The position numbers and the translations under genes were made by a program. Positions 60,984-64,000 of a stretch of DNA of 64,000 nucleotides are shown piece after piece. The stretch comes from Antennarius striatus (taxonomy: Eukaryota > Chordata > Actinopteri > Lophiiformes > Antennariidae): NCBI RefSeq assembly GCF_040054535.1, contig NC_090792.1, positions 1,845,001 through 1,909,000 on the forward strand. Direction: 5' to 3'. The stretch's first letter is position 1; every line of letters begins with the position of its first letter. The notes under the pieces are model-generated. The model was not told where the DNA came from and did no database searches. It saw nothing but the letters and a program-made list of their open reading frames with translations.

Positions 60984-62072
60984 CTGCTCCTGGGTCCTGC
61001 GCCGTCTTCAGACGTGTGTGTTGTTGTGGTAGAACTGAGATCATGTTTCCTGCAGGAACACGTTCCGTCGGCGGAAGCTTCATTCCATCGATTCTACTCT
61101 TTGTTTTTGTTCACCTGATCTTAAGAACTTTTCTTCTTCTTGAATGTATTTGACACGTCTGACATCTTCAGACGTCAAAACAGTCAGAAAAACATCCCAT
61201 CATTCCGATCCGTAATTAGGAAGTAGACGGATGAATGAATGCAGACTGAACGTAGAACTAAAGTTAAACATTTACGATTGAAATCCTCAAATTCTTCTCG
61301 TTTGCATGTTGAGAAATGTTCTTCTCTGAACTGCTGCACTGCTTGTCCCCACAGGTTTTACCTGCGCTGAACCTTCTCCCCCCCCCCTCTATTCATGAGT
61401 AACTGCGCCTCAGGAGCTCGTCTGTCCGATCCAACATCCCATCTCCTGTAGAACGATCCGAACGCTGGATTTTGTGACATCAGATTCCAGGATATAAACT
61501 GGGATGGGACTGATTTTATAACCCAGAGATTATTTTAAGGCACTTTAAGGGTTCAGGGCTTTGAAACGGTTCATGGAACCAAAAGCAAAACCAAAAACTT
61601 GAGATTTTTTAAGGTTCTGGAACAGAAAGTAATTATAACTGGTTAACCCTTTGGCTTCCAGTCATTTTCAGTGCAGTGTGTCCCTTCTCCATCATCCTCT
61701 GTTCAGGAATTGGATCAGTGTTGTTCTTCTGTTTACGTATCTACAGTATGTGAACTAATTGCTGTAATTGTCAATTTGAAAATCCTAAATCTACCTATTT
61801 ATGTAAATTTACAAGGAACGTTATTAAACCGGTTCAGGACCTTTATTTTTTTTTTGCTCTAACCGGTTCAGGAACGTCGGTTCACAGATGGATCGTCAAA
61901 CCGTAAACGTTATAATTCTGTTTCTTCTCACCTGCGTGCAGCCAGATCTGGGCCAGGGTCATCCAGGGGTGGAGGGGCCCCTGCTTGGGGGCGCTGCTCT
62001 GCAGGGACGAGGCCACCTCGGACAGAGCCTGCTCCACTCGGCTGGCCGCTATCGACGTGGCGTGAACGGAAC
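58586..62072 (-). CDS. ttc7b: TTC7B, C-terminal four exons (partial)
   Basis: Minus-strand exons 62072-61932, 60461-60259, 58922-58849 and 58733-58586 (TGA) join in phase and give 188 codons. Text includes [76 protein letters not shown] and [18 protein letters not shown]. These are the last TPR repeats and the conserved end of TTC7B. TTC7 proteins scaffold PI4KA with EFR3 and FAM126 at the plasma membrane for PI4P synthesis (family knowledge). TTC7B rather than TTC7A is supported by wording and by the calm1 neighbour. The upstream exons are to the right of the window. The donor of the 58922-58849 exon opens directly into a (GT)n tract. Confidence 0.95.
58808..58848 (-). repeat. (GT)n tract at a ttc7b 5' splice site
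   Basis: Reads (AC)n on plus and (GT)n on the transcribed sense, starting exactly at the donor GT of the 58922-58849 exon. Confidence 0.9.
59009..59296. mobile_element. Tigger/pogo-like MITE
   Basis: Starts TACAGTCATCCCTCGCTTCA and ends GAGTAACGATTACTGTA, giving related inverted termini within TA borders. The type is common in fish. It lies in a ttc7b intron; a smaller relative is at 19627-19766. Confidence 0.75.
60908..60982. repeat. (GT)n microsatellite
   Basis: About 75 bp of GT repeat in the ttc7b intron between exons at 61932 and 60461; reads (CA)n in the ttc7b sense. Confidence 0.95.
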
Positions 62073-62234
62073 CTGGTGGGAGACGATCACACCTTTAACC
62101 AACGTGGTAATGATGGGTCTGAACCCAACCAATCGCAGCAGCAGCGGGGGGGTGGTGGTGGTGGGGGGTCACTGAGGAGCGTTTGGCTGTGGTTACAGGT
62201 TCAAGGCCCACACTGACACAGCCTGGTGCTCCTA

Positions 62235-62269
<35 letters not shown>

Positions 62270-62330
62270 GCGTTACGTTCCTGCTCACCGTGCTGAAGTG
62301 AATTCATGTTTGCACCACCATGCACGAACA

Positions 62331-62366
<36 letters not shown>

Positions 62367-62923
62367 GCAATCTGCTGGTTAGTGATGGAAAGAGCTTCGT
62401 GTTTCAAACCACACTGGATCATTCCAGGGAACACAGGAACGCATGACACACACGCTACACGTGTGTGACGTTCCCTCAAATGTCACGCGACACGTCTTCC
62501 ACCATCTGTGTGTCCACACTTCATGTCCTTCTGATTGTCTAACGTCTCTAAAGGCGGCGAAACCTGATTCTAAACATCAAGATTAAAATGTTTCAGCTGG
62601 TGCTGATTATTATTAGTAGAATTTTTAATGTAAATTTTCTGTTTTGATGCTACAGGATAAAATTTTTCCATTTTATTCAACATCCTCTTACTTCCTGGTG
62701 ATAAACGCACCACAGATGTAGACGACGTGTTCTCTAATAACCTAAACGAGGATTAAATGATAAACTGGGAGTTGTGAGCAGCTCCCTGGAATATAATCCG
62801 TACTTCCATAAGAGTTCACCACGGTGCGGTCCGAGCTGGAAAAAGGCTCGTCTTTCTTTCACCGCTGTGCTTGGTGCATTAGTGCGTACAAATGTGTTAC
62901 AGATGAGTGAGAACAGGGTAAGG

Positions 62924-62975
<52 letters not shown>

Positions 62976-64000
62976 TCAGTGAAGAGAAGGAGTGTGTTGC
63001 CTCTGAGTCACACGACAGAAACATCTCAGGATCATCCTGGTTTGAAGCGACTGATGTCATATTGATGGAAAGGAAATGACTTCCACGTGATGTTGAATCC
63101 ACTGCCTCACTAAAGGCTCACACTCAACTCACTATTTACTTTTAAAAAGGATTTTTCTCTGATTTTTTTTCTCTTGATCGCCTTGTTTTTCTGGACATCC
63201 CTGAATCTTTACCTTCTGATCACACACATAAAGCCTAGACGTCCTTCACATGCAGACACAAGCGCTACCCTCACCACCACTGGTGCGGCAGTTTCTTATG
63301 GTTTCGCTCCTAAAAACGTGAACAAATCACACAGCAGCACATTAAAGCACTAAAGCTGCACATGGAATTAAAGGAATACATGGACTTTAAAATGCCGCTA
63401 ATCGATCCGGCCGACGCGGGTCGGCGTCGTTCCCCTCGTGCTTTCAGCAGCAGGACCTCAGCAACAGTCTAATTCCTGTAAAGTACGTCTCACGTGTTAA
63501 AATCAATCCGGGGAAACCGACTAAATGCAGTAAACAGACGCTCAGAGGTGAAAATATTGATGATTTTAAAATGCTATCAATACAGAATCACATCAATTGC
63601 TCTTTCTAATCATTAATTCCTTCATAAAACTTTTTTTTAAATCTGCAAACAGTTCTCCATCTCCTGCCAGCGGTCCTGTTAGTTCCTGTATCGTTTGCTC
63701 TCCTCATGTTTCTCTGAAATAAGGAGAATACCTCAAGAAACTGTTGAGATTTAATAACTCACTCCTATAAAGATACGCCTCCCAAAAGATTTCTATCCAC
63801 ATCCGTCTGTTTCCTGGATACTTTCAGTACTTTTTCTGATGGGTTGTGAATGATGGAGGTACAGAGATCCTCCAGTCCGTGTATTCCTTTAGTTGTATGT
63901 TCTCTACTATCAGCTGGATTAAAATTAGTCTAATTCATCTGAAAACTGAGTGTAGAGGCCACATTAAAGCAGAGGATATATACACACACCTTCTAGTACA
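62073..64000 (-). other. ttc7b intron running off the right edge
   Basis: CA/GT runs at about 62239-62264, 62334-62364 and 62928-62972. No further exon with TTC7B homology was found. The short open piece around 62370-62440 (QIAG before a GT run) is not supported as an exon. Confidence 0.5.

Noticed and set aside
62285-62479. Minus-strand piece ending QQIAG before a (GT)n tract, resembling an exon with donor
   Set aside because: Does not match TTC7B text expected before SVHATSI and has no clear acceptor.

Overview
This is a teleost fish genomic window. The evidence is compact intron-rich vertebrate genes with GT-AG introns, many (CA/GT)n microsatellites, fish-type LINEs (RTE-like and others), Harbinger and Tigger-like DNA elements, and a vertebrate gene neighbourhood nrde2 - calm1 - ttc7b, which is also linked on human 14q32 (from memory). 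Coordinates of exons were read by hand from splice sites, reading phase and family conservation.

Layout. (1) 1-6122: the last 11 exons of a ZMYM-family gene (+), closest to ZMYM3 from memory; the exons for its MYM zinc fingers are not visible and should lie to the left. (2) 6.8-34 kb: a rearranged segmental-duplication cluster. Two nearly identical seven-exon beta-tubulin genes face away from each other (12.8-15.4 kb minus, 24.7-27.2 kb plus) in 3.5-3.9 kb inverted arms. Three copies of an unrecognised four-exon coiled-coil gene surround them: copy 1 (8.9-11.3 kb, minus) reads open, copy 2 (18.6-20.9 kb, plus) is a pseudogene, and copy 3 (29.3-33.7 kb, plus) carries a large in-frame expansion of 10/11-residue repeats. 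The spacers and introns hold LINE, hAT-like, Harbinger and MITE insertions, some nested. (3) 35.2-45.0 kb: a complete 19-exon nrde2 gene (+). (4) 46.8-54.6 kb: a complete six-exon calmodulin gene (+), calm1 by neighbourhood, with an unspliced 176-codon coiled-coil ORF on the same strand inside its 5.2 kb first intron. (5) 57.0-62.1 kb: the last four coding exons of ttc7b (minus), convergent with calm1; the rest of the gene lies to the right.

The genes do not form a pathway. They are beta-tubulin (microtubules), NRDE2 (nuclear RNA surveillance with MTR4), calmodulin (calcium sensor) and TTC7B (scaffold of the plasma-membrane PI4KA complex). The most interesting material is the duplicated block: a sharp step in identity around the tubulin genes that suggests gene conversion, a tail-only protein difference between the two tubulins, three extra tubulin introns, and contrasting fates of the three coiled-coil gene copies. 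No rRNA, tRNA or CRISPR was seen.
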